A DNA stretch of 64,000 nucleotides from Vibrio sp. 16 (GTDB lineage: Bacteria; Pseudomonadota; Gammaproteobacteria; Enterobacterales; Vibrionaceae): positions 124,001 to 188,000 of the forward strand of contig NZ_OY808997.1 of NCBI RefSeq assembly GCF_963681195.1, given 5' to 3'. A program made the position numbers and the translations under genes. The notes below the pieces were generated by a model. The model made no database searches and was not told where the DNA came from. It saw only the letters and a list, made by a program, of their open reading frames with translations. Shown one piece after another: positions 27,670 through 37,519 of the stretch. Position 1 is the stretch's first letter. The number at the start of each line of letters is the position of its first letter.

Positions 27670-28479
27670 ATGCGCGAACTCGACACTCCAGCTTCTGACA
27701 ACTACAACCAACGATTTGGTGGTACTCGCCGCCTTTATGGTCACAGTGAGGTAGACATCCTGCGCGCAGCGCATGTCTGTGTCATTGGTATTGGTGGAGT
27801 GGGCTCTTGGGCGGTCGAAGCTTTAGCTAGAACAGGCGTTGGTGAGCTAACCCTTATCGATATGGATGACGTCTGCGTGACCAATATTAACCGCCAGATT
27901 CATGCGATGTCTGGAACGGTAGGGCAAAGCAAGATTGAAGTCATGGCAGAGCGTGTAAAGCTTATCAACCCTGAGTGCAAAGTGAATTTGATCGATGACT
28001 TTATTACGCCTGATAACCAGCATGAGTATTTGAGTAAAGAATATGACTACGTGCTTGATGCGATAGATAGTGTAAAAGCCAAGGCATCACTATTGGCGTA
28101 TTGCCGCAGCAATAAAATCAAAGTGATTACAACTGGTGGAGCTGGCGGACAAATCGACCCAACACAGATAAAAGTGGCCGATTTAACCAAGACCATTCAA
28201 GACCCGTTGGCGAAAAAGATCAAAGATACTTTGCGTCGCCATCATAACTTTCCAACCAATCCTGCACGTAAGTTTGGGATCGACTGTGTCTTCTCGACCG
28301 AACAACTTAAGTATCCACAGCCAGATGGCAGTGTGTGCGGTGTGAAATCTACGGCAGAAGGACCGAAGCGTATGGATTGTGCCAGCGGTTTTGGTGCTGC
28401 GACAGTGGTGACGGCGACATTTGGTTTTGTCGCGGTTTCACGCATCGTAGAAAAACTGATTCAGAAATACAGTAAGTAA
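27670..28479 (+). CDS. tcdA: tRNA threonylcarbamoyladenosine dehydratase TcdA
   Basis: This 269-residue E1-like enzyme (also CsdL) cyclises t6A37 of tRNA to ct6A using ATP. The N-terminus RFGGTRRLYG precedes the Rossmann ATP loop VIGIGGVGSWAVEALART. LIDMDDVCVTNINRQIHA and PDGSVCGVKSTAEGPKRMDC are family-typical. I chose ATG 27670 (CGGAAG 10 nt upstream) over the in-frame TTG at 27634, which lies inside the mltA terminator. It pairs with csdE 18 nt downstream, as in E. coli. Confidence 0.95.
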   Translation: MRELDTPASDNYNQRFGGTRRLYGHSEVDILRAAHVCVIGIGGVGSWAVEALARTGVGELTLIDMDDVCVTNINRQIHAMSGTVGQSKIEVMAERVKLINPECKVNLIDDFITPDNQHEYLSKEYDYVLDAIDSVKAKASLLAYCRSNKIKVITTGGAGGQIDPTQIKVADLTKTIQDPLAKKIKDTLRRHHNFPTNPARKFGIDCVFSTEQLKYPQPDGSVCGVKSTAEGPKRMDCASGFGAATVVTATFGFVAVSRIVEKLIQKYSK

Positions 28480-28497
28480 TCGAGTTTGGAGAAAAGA

Positions 28498-28926
28498 ATG
28501 TCCCCCTTTGCAAAGTCGCCATTTGGTCAAGAAATTAGCGCTGATGATATCGTTCAAACCATGCAAGGTTTTAAAGGCTGGGAAGACCGCTACCGCCAGG
28601 TGATTCAATGGGGTAAAAAGCTGCCGATCATGTCGGATGCGTTGAAGTCAGATCAAGTGACAGTATCTGGCTGTGAGAGCCAAGTATGGCTTGTTAGCCA
28701 ACAAGTGGACGGTAAATGGTACTTCTGCGCTGATTCAGACGCGCGAATTGTTCGCGGCTTAATTGCATTGGTGATGGCCGCCTACGATGGTAAGAGTGTT
28801 CAAGAGATTCAGGCATTTGATGTAGACGACTACTTTGACAAGCTCGGCTTGATCGCTCACTTAAGCCCTTCAAGAGGTAATGGCTTGAAAGCGATTGTGG
28901 AGCAAATTCAACAGATCGCCCAGTAA
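28498..28926 (+). CDS. csdE: SufE-like sulfur acceptor CsdE
   Basis: This 142-residue SufE-family protein accepts sulfur from the cysteine desulfurase CsdA. The acceptor cysteine is in VTVSGCESQVWLV. The family motif KLPIMSDALKSDQ precedes it, and the C-terminus has DYFDKLGLIAHLSPSRGNG. ATG 28498 is chosen because GGAGAAAAG lies just before it. csdA itself is not in the window, so the partner desulfurase must be elsewhere (CsdA, SufS or IscS). A terminator follows at once. Confidence 0.93.
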   Translation: MSPFAKSPFGQEISADDIVQTMQGFKGWEDRYRQVIQWGKKLPIMSDALKSDQVTVSGCESQVWLVSQQVDGKWYFCADSDARIVRGLIALVMAAYDGKSVQEIQAFDVDDYFDKLGLIAHLSPSRGNGLKAIVEQIQQIAQ

Positions 28927-28938
28927 CGATTGATCACC

Positions 28939-28970
28939 ACAACCCGCCGAATTGGCGGGTTGTTTGTTTC
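28939..28970 (+). terminator. Rho-independent terminator of csdE
   Basis: ACAACCCGCC (28939-28948) pairs with GGCGGGTTGT (28954-28963) across GAATT, followed by TTGTTT. Confidence 0.9.
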
Positions 28971-29097
28971 TGTACGAAATTTAATCGCTTTGATATTAAA
29001 GTCTTAAAAAATACGTGGCTTTACAACCCTTGTTGTCCCTGCATAAAGGCTGTACAATTCGCGCCCTTAATTAATGTTCCGTCGCTTGAGAGGCCAC

Positions 29098-30222
29098 ATG
29101 ACCACTGAAAAAATCAATCTACTCGACTTTGATCGCCAAGGTATGCGTAAGTTCTTTGCTGATGAACTCGGCGAGAAGGCGTTCCGTGCAGATCAGGTTA
29201 TGAAGTGGATCTACCATTTCGGGGTCGATAACTTCGACAACATGACCAACATTAACAAGAAGCTCCGTGAGAAGTTGCAACACCGCTGCGAAATCAAAGC
29301 GCCAACGGTTGCTGAAGCTCAGCATTCTTCGGATGGCACCATCAAATGGGCGATGAAAGTCGGCGACCAAGACGTTGAAACGGTCTACATTCCAGAAGAT
29401 GACCGTGCGACATTGTGTGTGTCATCTCAGGTTGGCTGTGCTCTTGAATGTAAATTCTGTTCAACTGCGCAACAGGGTTTCAACCGTAACCTAAAAGTGT
29501 CAGAAATCATTGGTCAGGTTTGGCGTGCTGCACGTGAAATTGGTCTAGAGAAAGAGACGGGCCGCCGTCCTATTACTAACGTCGTAATGATGGGGATGGG
29601 TGAGCCACTGCTTAACATGAAGAACTTGATTCCCGCTCTGGAAATCATGCTCGATGACTTAGGCTTTGGTTTATCTAAGCGTCGCGTGACCGTATCAACA
29701 TCGGGTGTTGTTTCTGGCCTAGATCAAATGACAGGCAAAATTGACGTCGCGCTGGCGATTTCTCTTCATGCGCCAAATGACAAGCTTCGCAGTGAGATCA
29801 TGCCTATCAACGATCGTTGGGATATCCAAGATTTCCTTGCGTCAGTGCGTCGTTACATCGCCTCTTCTAATGCGAACCGTGGTAAAGTGACGGTTGAATA
29901 CGTACTGCTTGATCACGTTAACGATGATATGGATCACGCCCGCGAACTTGCTGAGCTGATGAAAGATACGCCTTGTAAGATTAACTTGATTCCGTTTAAC
30001 CCATACCCTGGGTCACCGTACAAGAAGCCAAGTAATTCACGAATCGATCGCTTCCAAAAGACATTGATGCAATACGAACACACAGTGACGATTCGTAAAA
30101 CGCGTGGTGATGATATCGATGCAGCGTGTGGTCAATTAGTCGGGGATGTCATTGACCGTACTAAACGAACTGCGATGATCAAAGCGGCGAAAGGTGACAC
30201 CATCGAAGTAAAAGCGGTGTAA
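29098..30222 (+). CDS. rlmN: Dual-specificity 23S rRNA/tRNA adenine-C2 methyltransferase RlmN
   Basis: This 374-residue radical-SAM enzyme methylates A2503 of 23S rRNA and A37 of some tRNAs. The [4Fe-4S] motif CALECKFC has Cys114, Cys118 and Cys121. The C-terminal methyl-carrier cysteine is in [23 protein letters not shown] and [18 protein letters not shown] are also conserved. ATG 29098 is preferred to ATG 29074 because GAGAGG lies 4-9 nt upstream and the family starts here. It leads the conserved rlmN-rodZ-ispG-hisS-yfgM-bamB-der block but is separated from rodZ by its own terminator. Confidence 0.96.
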   Translation: MTTEKINLLDFDRQGMRKFFADELGEKAFRADQVMKWIYHFGVDNFDNMTNINKKLREKLQHRCEIKAPTVAEAQHSSDGTIKWAMKVGDQDVETVYIPEDDRATLCVSSQVGCALECKFCSTAQQGFNRNLKVSEIIGQVWRAAREIGLEKETGRRPITNVVMMGMGEPLLNMKNLIPALEIMLDDLGFGLSKRRVTVSTSGVVSGLDQMTGKIDVALAISLHAPNDKLRSEIMPINDRWDIQDFLASVRRYIASSNANRGKVTVEYVLLDHVNDDMDHARELAELMKDTPCKINLIPFNPYPGSPYKKPSNSRIDRFQKTLMQYEHTVTIRKTRGDDIDAACGQLVGDVIDRTKRTAMIKAAKGDTIEVKAV

Positions 30223-30243
30223 TACTTAAGTCTAAAGTTGTAC

Positions 30244-30270
30244 AGCCAGAGCCTAGCTCTGGCTTTTTTG
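30244..30270 (+). terminator. Rho-independent terminator of rlmN
   Basis: AGCCAGAGC pairs perfectly with GCTCTGGCT across CTA and is followed by six Ts and a G. Confidence 0.93.
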
Positions 30271-30545
30271 TTACATCGGGACACAGATATTGTGTCAAAT
30301 TACGGAAAAACCTTGAGCTGACTGTAAATTATGCACATCTCTTGTGTTGTTTCATCCTTGATATCTATTAGAATTGATAGTTAACGCTCTAAAGAGTCAT
30401 CTTTGAAATTTTGTGGAGTGTTGTTTGATTCGGAGCGTTAGGCTCCAGCGAATAATTATTGAGTCGGCCCAATGTGTCACTACCCATAACGAATAACAAA
30501 AGTGATGAAAACCGCGCTCATTCAGTCAAGAGAACCATTACGACC
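30271..30545. other. rlmN-rodZ intergenic region
   Basis: After the rlmN terminator about 275 nt remain before the likely rodZ start. I see a small hairpin GGAGC-GTTAG-GCTCC at 30432-30446 but no gene with protein-like composition apart from an N-terminal extension of the rodZ frame (from TTG 30459). The rodZ operon promoter must lie here. In Pseudomonas this position is occupied by pilF. Confidence 0.5.
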
Positions 30546-31490
30546 ATGACAGCTGAAAAAGACATGACAGCACCAGAGCAGACTCAGTCTGCCGTCGAAG
30601 CAGGGACGCTGCTAAAACAAAAACGAGAACAACTAGGACTTAGCCAAAAGCAAATCGCCGATCGCTTGCGTTTGCGTGTCTCGATCATCGAAAGTATCGA
30701 GAGTAACCAGTTTACTACCGACCTTGTTGCCACTTTCACTAAGGGTTACCTTCGCTCTTACGCTAAGGCCGTCGGACTTGATGAGTCAGAAGTGCTTGCA
30801 GCGTATGCGCAGCACAACAAGGTTGAGACCGAAGAACAGCCAATGCAGAGTTTTTCGCGTCAGACCAAGCGTGAAAAACACGACAGCAGAATCATGATCA
30901 TTACTTGGGGAATCCTTCTTGTTATCGTTGGTATCTCCTCCGTTTGGTGGTGGCAGAATCAACAGTCTTCCATTGTGGATTTAACGGAAGTTACTGAGCA
31001 AGAACTTGAGCTCGAGCAGCAACTTGAAAACGCTCAAATGACAGAGCTGCCTGCTTCAATCATTCCAGAGGTCGATCACGAAACAGAACTCAATGTCGCT
31101 GAAGAGCCAAATCTTCAGGAGCCAGTAGCTGAAGTACCAGCTTCAGAAACCGTTGACACCGCGCAAGAGACGGCTCAACAAGAGCAAGTAACGCCTGCGG
31201 AGGAAATCGCTGAAGTAGCTGAGCCGGTCGAAGAATCTGTTCCTCAAGTTGCGGCCAACCTATTGGTCATGACTTTTGAAGGTGACTGCTGGATTCAAGT
31301 AAAAGACAAATCGGGCAAAACCGTTTCGACTGGGGTTAAGAAAGCAGGCGAAACGTTGGAGTTGAGCGGCGAATTACCTTACAAACTGGTTTTAGGCGCG
31401 CCTGAAAACGTTTCAATGACATTAGCAAGTGAACCTGTCGACCTTTCTGGGTATACTTCAGGCAAAGTAGCAAGATTCACCTTACCTTAG
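30546..31490 (+). CDS. rodZ: Cytoskeleton protein RodZ
   Basis: This 314-residue protein links MreB to the elongasome for rod shape. A cytoplasmic Xre/HTH_25 domain is at about 20-95 ([20 protein letters not shown]). One membrane helix follows near 120-140 ([18 protein letters not shown]). A glutamate-rich periplasmic linker leads to the C-terminal DUF4115 domain ([19 protein letters not shown]). The frame is open back to TTG 30459. ATG 30546 is chosen because the upstream residues have no family counterpart, but ATG 30564 is also possible. ispG follows after 8 nt. Confidence 0.92.
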   Translation: MTAEKDMTAPEQTQSAVEAGTLLKQKREQLGLSQKQIADRLRLRVSIIESIESNQFTTDLVATFTKGYLRSYAKAVGLDESEVLAAYAQHNKVETEEQPMQSFSRQTKREKHDSRIMIITWGILLVIVGISSVWWWQNQQSSIVDLTEVTEQELELEQQLENAQMTELPASIIPEVDHETELNVAEEPNLQEPVAEVPASETVDTAQETAQQEQVTPAEEIAEVAEPVEESVPQVAANLLVMTFEGDCWIQVKDKSGKTVSTGVKKAGETLELSGELPYKLVLGAPENVSMTLASEPVDLSGYTSGKVARFTLP

Positions 31491-31498
31491 AAATTACT

Positions 31499-32617
31499 AT
31501 GCAATACGAATCTCCTATCAAACGTCGCCCATCGACTCGTATCTATGTGGGCGATGTGCCTATTGGTGACGGCGCACCTATCGCGGTGCAGTCTATGACA
31601 AACACTCGAACAACAGATGTGGAAGCAACTGTTGCTCAAATCCGTGCACTGGAAAATGTGGGTGCGGACATTGTTCGTGTCTCCGTACCGACCATGGACG
31701 CCGCTGAAGCGTTTAAGCAGATCAAACAACAAGTGAACGTACCGTTAGTCGCGGACATCCACTTTGACTACCGAATTGCGCTTAAAGTTGCTGAATACGG
31801 CGTTGACTGTTTACGTATCAACCCTGGCAACATTGGTAACGAAGATCGAATTCGTTCAGTTGTCGATTGTGCTCGTGACAAAAACATCCCCATCCGAATT
31901 GGCGTGAATGGTGGCTCTCTGGAGAAAGATATCCAGATGAAATACGGTGAGCCGACACCAGAAGCGTTGGTTGAGTCAGCAATGCGTCACGTTGATATTC
32001 TTGACCGTTTGAACTTTGACCAGTTCAAAGTGAGTGTCAAAGCATCGGATGTTTTCCTTGCAGTAGATTCATACCGCTTGCTCGCCAAAAAGATCGACCA
32101 GCCACTTCACTTAGGTATTACCGAAGCCGGTGGTGCTCGTGCTGGCGCTGTGAAATCCTCGGTTGGTTTAGGAATGCTACTCGCGGAAGGCATTGGTGAC
32201 ACGCTGCGTATCTCGCTAGCGGCAAACCCGGTTGAAGAGATCAAAGTCGGTTTTGATATTCTTAAATCGCTGCGCATTCGCTCTCGCGGAATTAACTTTA
32301 TTGCTTGTCCAAGTTGTTCACGCCAAGAGTTTGATGTTATTGGCACGGTCAACGCACTTGAAGAGCGTCTAGAAGACATCATTACCCCGATGGATGTTTC
32401 TATTATCGGATGTGTCGTGAATGGCCCTGGTGAAGCAGAAGTTTCTCACCTTGGTTTAGCGGGCAGCAATAAAAAGAGTGCTTTCTACGAAGATGGCAAA
32501 CGTCAAAAAGAACGTTTTGACAACAACGATCTCGTCAATCAACTGGAAGCAAAAATTCGAGCGAAAGCGTCAACGCTTGATGAATCGAATCGTATTGACA
32601 TCAAAGTACAAGATTAA
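31499..32617 (+). CDS. ispG: 4-hydroxy-3-methylbut-2-enyl diphosphate synthase IspG
   Basis: This 372-residue [4Fe-4S] enzyme converts MEcPP to HMBPP in the MEP isoprenoid pathway. The TIM-barrel start is [20 protein letters not shown]. The cluster cysteines are in [12 protein letters not shown] and [13 protein letters not shown]. The length equals E. coli IspG (372). It is 8 nt after rodZ and 46 nt before hisS, as in the conserved enterobacterial operon. Confidence 0.97.
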   Translation: MQYESPIKRRPSTRIYVGDVPIGDGAPIAVQSMTNTRTTDVEATVAQIRALENVGADIVRVSVPTMDAAEAFKQIKQQVNVPLVADIHFDYRIALKVAEYGVDCLRINPGNIGNEDRIRSVVDCARDKNIPIRIGVNGGSLEKDIQMKYGEPTPEALVESAMRHVDILDRLNFDQFKVSVKASDVFLAVDSYRLLAKKIDQPLHLGITEAGGARAGAVKSSVGLGMLLAEGIGDTLRISLAANPVEEIKVGFDILKSLRIRSRGINFIACPSCSRQEFDVIGTVNALEERLEDIITPMDVSIIGCVVNGPGEAEVSHLGLAGSNKKSAFYEDGKRQKERFDNNDLVNQLEAKIRAKASTLDESNRIDIKVQD

Positions 32618-32663
32618 TCTCAACGTAACGTAAATTACGGTGACAACTTTACGGTAAACAACT

Positions 32664-33932
32664 GTGGCAAAGAAAATCCAAGCAATTCGAGGCATGAATG
32701 ACTGCCTCCCAACTCAATCACCACTGTGGCAAAAGTTAGAAAACACAGTGAAAAACGTAATCAGCGCCTACGGTTATAACGAAGTGCGCATGCCAATCGT
32801 TGAGATGACACATCTATTTAGCCGCGCTATCGGTGAAGTGACCGACGTGGTTGAAAAAGAGATGTACACGTTTGAAGACCGCAATGGTGACAGCCTAACG
32901 CTACGTCCTGAAGGCACTGCGGGCTGTGTACGTTCGTGCATCGAAAACAGCCTTATCAACCGTGATGAGCAACGTCTATGGTACATGGGACCAATGTTCC
33001 GTCATGAGCGTCCGCAAAAAGGTCGTTACCGTCAGTTCCACCAATGTGGCGTGGAAGTGTTTGGTCTAGAGGGGCCAGATGTTGACGCAGAACTTATTAT
33101 GATGACAGCTCGTCTATGGCGTGAGCTGGGCATCGACAAGCATGTTCGCTTAGAGCTGAATTCGATAGGCTCTCTAGAAGATCGTGCTAACTACCGTACC
33201 GCATTGATTGAGTTCCTTGAGCAGCATATTGATATCCTTGATGACGACTGCAAACGTCGCATGCACACAAACCCGCTGCGTGTTTTGGATACCAAGAACC
33301 CAGACGTTCAAGCCATCCTTGGCGATGCGCCACGTTTGTCTGATTACCTAGGCGAAGAGTCAAAAGAACATTTTGCTGGTCTTTGTGAACTTCTGGACGC
33401 TGCAGGTATCGAATACACAGTTAACGAGCGTTTAGTTCGTGGTTTGGATTACTACAACCGCACGGTATTTGAGTGGATCACAGAAAGCCTAGGTGCTCAA
33501 GGCACAGTATGTGGCGGTGGTCGTTACGACGGTTTGGTTGAGCAACTTGGCGGTAAAGCAACACCAGCGGTTGGCTTCGCAATGGGTCTAGAGCGTTTGG
33601 TGCTTATGCTAGAAACGCTTGAACTGACTGACGTTCGTCGCAGTGTTGATGTGTACATGGTTACAGCGGGCGAAGGCACCATGCTAGCGGGTATGAAGCT
33701 GGCTGAAACGCTACGTGAGCAAGTACCAGGATTACGTGTAATGAGCCACTTTGGTGGTGGTAACTTTAAGAAGCAGTTTAAGCGCGCTGATAAAGTAGGT
33801 GCTGCGGTTGCGCTCGTTCTTGGTGAGAACGAAGTTGCCGACAATACCGTCGTGGTTAAGGATCTGATTGGCGGTACGCAAGATACCCTGAGCCAAGCAG
33901 ATGTTGTCGCTAAACTGGCTGAACTGGTTTAA
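32664..33932 (+). CDS. hisS: Histidyl-tRNA synthetase
   Basis: This 422-residue class II synthetase charges tRNA-His. It starts with GTG. Motif 2 is [20 protein letters not shown]. The histidine-binding HisA loop is [15 protein letters not shown] and motif 3 is [17 protein letters not shown]-terminal anticodon-binding domain follows. The length equals the E. coli enzyme (424). It is in the middle of the rodZ-ispG-hisS-yfgM-bamB operon. Confidence 0.98.
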   Translation: MAKKIQAIRGMNDCLPTQSPLWQKLENTVKNVISAYGYNEVRMPIVEMTHLFSRAIGEVTDVVEKEMYTFEDRNGDSLTLRPEGTAGCVRSCIENSLINRDEQRLWYMGPMFRHERPQKGRYRQFHQCGVEVFGLEGPDVDAELIMMTARLWRELGIDKHVRLELNSIGSLEDRANYRTALIEFLEQHIDILDDDCKRRMHTNPLRVLDTKNPDVQAILGDAPRLSDYLGEESKEHFAGLCELLDAAGIEYTVNERLVRGLDYYNRTVFEWITESLGAQGTVCGGGRYDGLVEQLGGKATPAVGFAMGLERLVLMLETLELTDVRRSVDVYMVTAGEGTMLAGMKLAETLREQVPGLRVMSHFGGGNFKKQFKRADKVGAAVALVLGENEVADNTVVVKDLIGGTQDTLSQADVVAKLAELV

Positions 33933-33989
33933 TTTTTTGATTTTTGAGTGGCAGTTAAGGCTGCCACTTTTGATGTAAGAGGACAGGAA

Positions 33990-34604
33990 GTGGAACTCTA
34001 CGATTCTGAAGAACAACAAGTAGAAGCAATCAAAGATTGGTGGAAAGAGAACGGTAAAGCCGTTATTTTCGGCGCGGTTCTTGGCCTTGGTGGCCTGTTC
34101 GGATGGCGATACTATCAAGATTCGGTGACGGCGGCTCAAGAAGCGGCATCTGAAAGCTACACTCAAGCGGTTCAAGAGTTGGCTGCGAACGGTGCGGCGG
34201 GTGAAGCAGCAGTACAGAGCTTTATTGATGCAAATAAAGAGACGCAATATGCCGTACTAGCAGCATTGCAACTGGCTAAAGTACAAGTTGAAGCGAACAA
34301 TCTAGACGAAGCGCTTGCGCAGCTCGAGTGGGCAAAAACGGCAACCAAAGATGAGGCAGTACTGTCGGTGATCAATTACCGTCTAGCACGTCTGAAAGCT
34401 GAGCAAGGTAACTTTGATGCGGCATTAAGTGAACTTGCTGCTATTACAGATGAAAGCTGGGCTGGTCGTGTGGCAGAGCAAAAAGGCGACATTCTACTGC
34501 GCAAGGGTGACGAGCAAGCGGCTTACGCAGCTTACACCGAAGCACAGCAGTCAGGTGATGCGAGCCAGACGCTACAGATGAAGTTGGATGACCTAGCCAA
34601 GTAA
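33990..34604 (+). CDS. yfgM: YfgM, ancillary SecYEG-associated protein
   Basis: This 204-residue protein is anchored by one N-terminal helix (AVIFGAVLGLGGLFGWRYY, about 21-39) and has periplasmic TPR-like repeats. YfgM associates with the Sec translocon and PpiD and assists envelope protein traffic. I chose GTG 33990 (MELYDSEEQQVEAI) because E. coli YfgM begins MEIYENENDQVEAV and because AGAGGACAGGA lies directly upstream. An earlier GTG at 33948 would add 14 residues of no known counterpart. bamB starts 10 nt downstream. Confidence 0.92.
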   Translation: MELYDSEEQQVEAIKDWWKENGKAVIFGAVLGLGGLFGWRYYQDSVTAAQEAASESYTQAVQELAANGAAGEAAVQSFIDANKETQYAVLAALQLAKVQVEANNLDEALAQLEWAKTATKDEAVLSVINYRLARLKAEQGNFDAALSELAAITDESWAGRVAEQKGDILLRKGDEQAAYAAYTEAQQSGDASQTLQMKLDDLAK

Positions 34605-34614
34605 GGGCGAAAGC

Positions 34615-35778
34615 ATGAAGGAAATGCTGAAAAAAGCACTTGCAGTGGCCGTATTGACCGGTGTTCTTGCAGGTTGTGCAAGTGAAGAAGATACCATTGT
34701 CATGGCGCCTGTCCCTCAGGTAGACAGTGAGTTCACACCAAGCGGTGTATGGAGCAACTCCATTGGAAATGGTGTTGACACTTACTACTCCAAGCTTTCA
34801 CCAGAATATGCTTATGGCAAAGTGTTTGTCGCAAGTCGTGACGGTAAGGTTAAAGCGCTAGACCCAGAAACAGGGAAAACGCTGTGGGAGCAAACCATCA
34901 AAGCTGAGGGTGTTTCTCCGCGTCTTGCGGGTGGTATCACTGCTGGTTACGGCCAACTCTTTATCGGTAGCGAAAACGGTGAAGTGATTGCCCTAAATGA
35001 AGAAACCGGTGAACTTAATTGGCGTGTTGCGGTAGATGGTGAAGTACTCGCTGCGCCAGCCACAGACAGCAACCTTGTCATTGTTCATACCAATGAAGGT
35101 ACGGTACTCGCGCTTGACCAAAAAGACGGCAATCAAAAATGGGCCATTAGTACCGAAGTTCCAAACCTGACTCTACGTGGCAACAGTGCTCCTGTTACCG
35201 TTTCTGGTGGGGTATTCTGGGGCACGGCAAATGGTCGTCTTGCTGCCGCGATTGCTGAACGTGGTCAGCTAATTTGGCAACAACCTATTGGCTTACCGCA
35301 AGGTGCGACCGAAATTGATCGTCTAGTTGATGTTGATGCCACGCCACTTGTATTGGGCAGCACGTTGTACATCATTGGCTATAACGGCCAATTGACTGCG
35401 ATCGATTTGCGCTCGGGTAAACCGGCTTGGAAGCGCAATTACTCATCAGCAACCGATATTGCCAGTGACGGCAGCCGTTTGTTTGTCGTCACAGACAAAG
35501 ATCACCTCGCGGCATTTGATGCTCGAAGCGGTACTGAGCTGTGGAAAAATGAGCGTCTCGAGCACCGTCTATTAACCGCACCAACAGTGATTAACGGTTA
35601 TGTGGTTGTGGGTGATAATGAAGGGTACTTGTACTGGATTGATCGCAACAGTGGTGAGTTTGTTTCTAAGCAGCTTGTCGACAGCAGTGGTTTTGCTGTA
35701 CCGCCAGTGGTTATTCCTGGTGGTTATGTGCTTACCACGCGTGACGGCAATGTAAAGAAACTGACGATCAACGAGTAA
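34615..35778 (+). CDS. bamB: Outer membrane assembly lipoprotein BamB
   Basis: This 387-residue lipoprotein (lipobox VLAGC, Cys21) is an eight-bladed PQQ-like beta-propeller. Repeats such as ALDPETGKTLWEQ, ALNEETGELNWRV and ALDQKDGNQKWAI are visible. It is part of the BAM complex, which inserts beta-barrel proteins in the outer membrane. The conserved sequence LRGNSAPVTVSGGVFWGT and TEIDRLVDVDATP match E. coli BamB. It closes the operon, and a terminator follows. Confidence 0.97.
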   Translation: MKEMLKKALAVAVLTGVLAGCASEEDTIVMAPVPQVDSEFTPSGVWSNSIGNGVDTYYSKLSPEYAYGKVFVASRDGKVKALDPETGKTLWEQTIKAEGVSPRLAGGITAGYGQLFIGSENGEVIALNEETGELNWRVAVDGEVLAAPATDSNLVIVHTNEGTVLALDQKDGNQKWAISTEVPNLTLRGNSAPVTVSGGVFWGTANGRLAAAIAERGQLIWQQPIGLPQGATEIDRLVDVDATPLVLGSTLYIIGYNGQLTAIDLRSGKPAWKRNYSSATDIASDGSRLFVVTDKDHLAAFDARSGTELWKNERLEHRLLTAPTVINGYVVVGDNEGYLYWIDRNSGEFVSKQLVDSSGFAVPPVVIPGGYVLTTRDGNVKKLTINE

Positions 35779-35809
35779 TCGTGTGATATAATTCACATTC
35801 GGCTCCTAG

Positions 35810-35841
35810 CTGGTAACAGTTGGGAGCCGTTTGTTTGTTTT
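35810..35841 (+). terminator. Rho-independent terminator of bamB
   Basis: CGGCTCC (35810-35816) pairs with GGAGCCG (35823-35829). The inner CTAGCTG/CAGTTGG extends the stem with G-U pairs, and TTTGTTTGTTTT follows. Confidence 0.88.
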
Positions 35842-35862
35842 GAAAACAAGAAGTTATGTGTG

Positions 35863-35914
35863 GTTATAGGTAAATTGCTGTAAGTATGATTTTAGGCGAA
35901 TTGTTACCTATAAC
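35863..35914. repeat. 11-bp inverted repeat in the der leader
   Basis: GTTATAGGTAA (35863-35873) and TTACCTATAAC (35904-35914) are perfect inverted copies. AATT and GC tracts just inside them could extend the stem with single-base bulges. The right arm ends 32 nt before the der ATG. It may be an RNA hairpin in the 5' UTR or a two-site operator. No T-tract follows. Confidence 0.6.
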
Positions 35915-35946
35915 TACATAAAGAAAAGTATATTGTAGAGGTTGTT

Positions 35947-37431
35947 ATGGTACCTGTTGTTGCTCTAGTAGGGCGTCCAAACGTTGGTAAATCAACGTTG
36001 TTTAACCGACTGACTCGCACTCGTGACGCTTTGGTTGCGGACTTCCCTGGCTTAACTCGTGACCGTAAATATGGCCAAGCCAAGCTTGGTGAACACGAAT
36101 TTATCGTTATCGATACCGGCGGTATTGATGGTACGGAAGAAGGTGTAGAAACCAAAATGGCACAGCAGTCGCTGGCAGCAATTGATGAAGCTGACGTAGT
36201 GCTATTTATGGTGGACGGTCGCGCTGGCTTAACGGCTGCGGATGAAGCGATCGCCAAGCACCTGCGTAAACTTGAAAAGCCATCCATGCTTGTGGTGAAC
36301 AAGGTTGATGGTATCGATGCTGACGCAGCAAGTGCAGAGTTCTGGCAACTTGGTGTAGAGAACATGTATCAAATTGCCGCAGCGCACGGACGTGGCGTGA
36401 CCGCATTGATCGAGCTAGCCTTGAATCCGTTTGCCGAGAAGCTACTGGATGAGAGCAAAGGCGAACTCGAAGATTTGACTGAGTTTGAAGACGAAGAAGA
36501 GAAGCTAGATTACAGCGAAGAAGAAGCTGAAGAAGAGTTTACTCGTCTGCAGGATCAACCTATCAAGTTAGCAATCATCGGTCGTCCAAACGTAGGTAAA
36601 TCGACACTTACTAACCGTATTCTTGGTGAAGAACGAGTGGTTGTCTACGACATGCCAGGCACAACGCGTGATTCTATCTATATTCCGATGGAACGTGATG
36701 GCCGTGAGTACGTACTGATCGATACTGCAGGTGTTCGTCGTCGTACCCGTATCAATGAAACGGTAGAGAAGTTCTCGGTTGTTAAAACGCTAAAAGCGGT
36801 AGAAGATGCGAACGTCGTGCTTCTTGTTATCGATGCTCGTGAAAACATCTCAGATCAAGACTTAAGCCTACTTGGCTTTGCCCTAAACGCTGGCCGTTCA
36901 ATTGTTATTGCGGTCAACAAGTGGGATGGTCTGGATATGGACGTGAAAGAGCACGTGAAAAAGGAACTCGACCGTCGTTTAGGCTTCGTTGATTTCGCGC
37001 GTATTCACTTCATCTCAGCATTGCACGGTACAGGCGTTGGTCACCTATTTGAATCGGTACAAGAAGCGTATAAGTCGGCGACGACACGTGTTGGTACGTC
37101 TGTTCTAACTCGTATCATGAAGATGGCAACAGAAGATCACCAACCGCCAATGGTTCGTGGTCGCCGTGTTAAGCTGAAATATGCACACGCTGGTGGTTAC
37201 AACCCGCCTATCGTTGTTATTCACGGTAACCAAGTAAACGATCTGCCTGATTCGTACAAGCGCTATCTGATGAACTACTTCCGTAAGTCATTAGAGATCA
37301 TGGGCACGCCAATTCGTATCATCTTCCAAAACAGCGATAACCCGTTTGAAGGCAAGTCGAATAAGATGACACTCTCTCAAGAGCGCAAACGCAAGCGCCT
37401 AATGAGTGTGATGAAGAATCGTAAGAAGTAA
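35947..37431 (+). CDS. der: Ribosome-associated GTPase Der (EngA)
   Basis: This 494-residue protein has two tandem GTPase domains, used in 50S ribosome assembly. P-loops are [13 protein letters not shown] (about 8-20) and [13 protein letters not shown] (about 213-225). G3 motifs are DTGGI and DTAGV; G4 motifs are NKVD and NKWD. A very acidic linker (about 165-200, with [18 protein letters not shown]) separates the domains. The C-terminal KH-like domain and basic tail ([18 protein letters not shown]) are present. It has its own leader and terminators on both sides, so it is a single-gene unit. Confidence 0.98.
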   Translation: MVPVVALVGRPNVGKSTLFNRLTRTRDALVADFPGLTRDRKYGQAKLGEHEFIVIDTGGIDGTEEGVETKMAQQSLAAIDEADVVLFMVDGRAGLTAADEAIAKHLRKLEKPSMLVVNKVDGIDADAASAEFWQLGVENMYQIAAAHGRGVTALIELALNPFAEKLLDESKGELEDLTEFEDEEEKLDYSEEEAEEEFTRLQDQPIKLAIIGRPNVGKSTLTNRILGEERVVVYDMPGTTRDSIYIPMERDGREYVLIDTAGVRRRTRINETVEKFSVVKTLKAVEDANVVLLVIDARENISDQDLSLLGFALNAGRSIVIAVNKWDGLDMDVKEHVKKELDRRLGFVDFARIHFISALHGTGVGHLFESVQEAYKSATTRVGTSVLTRIMKMATEDHQPPMVRGRRVKLKYAHAGGYNPPIVVIHGNQVNDLPDSYKRYLMNYFRKSLEIMGTPIRIIFQNSDNPFEGKSNKMTLSQERKRKRLMSVMKNRKK

Positions 37432-37467
37432 CTCTAGCGGATAATTTCTAGAGATTTTATATATTGT

Positions 37468-37501
37468 AAAAAGCGCCGTTGTTCTCCAGTGGCGCTTTTT
37501 T
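37468..37501 (+). terminator. Rho-independent terminator of der
   Basis: AAAAAGCGCC pairs with GGCGCTTTTT across a 13-nt loop, with a T-run at the end. Confidence 0.9.
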
Positions 37502-37519
37502 GTATTTAAAGGTTAATGC

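Noticed and set aside
33732..34247. 171-codon frame antisense to hisS/yfgM
   Set aside because: It covers the hisS end and yfgM start and has no recognisable domain or ribosome site.
35904..36365. 153-codon frame antisense to der, Ser/Thr/Ala-rich
   Set aside because: It mirrors the highly conserved first GTPase domain; composition is that of a codon-bias shadow.
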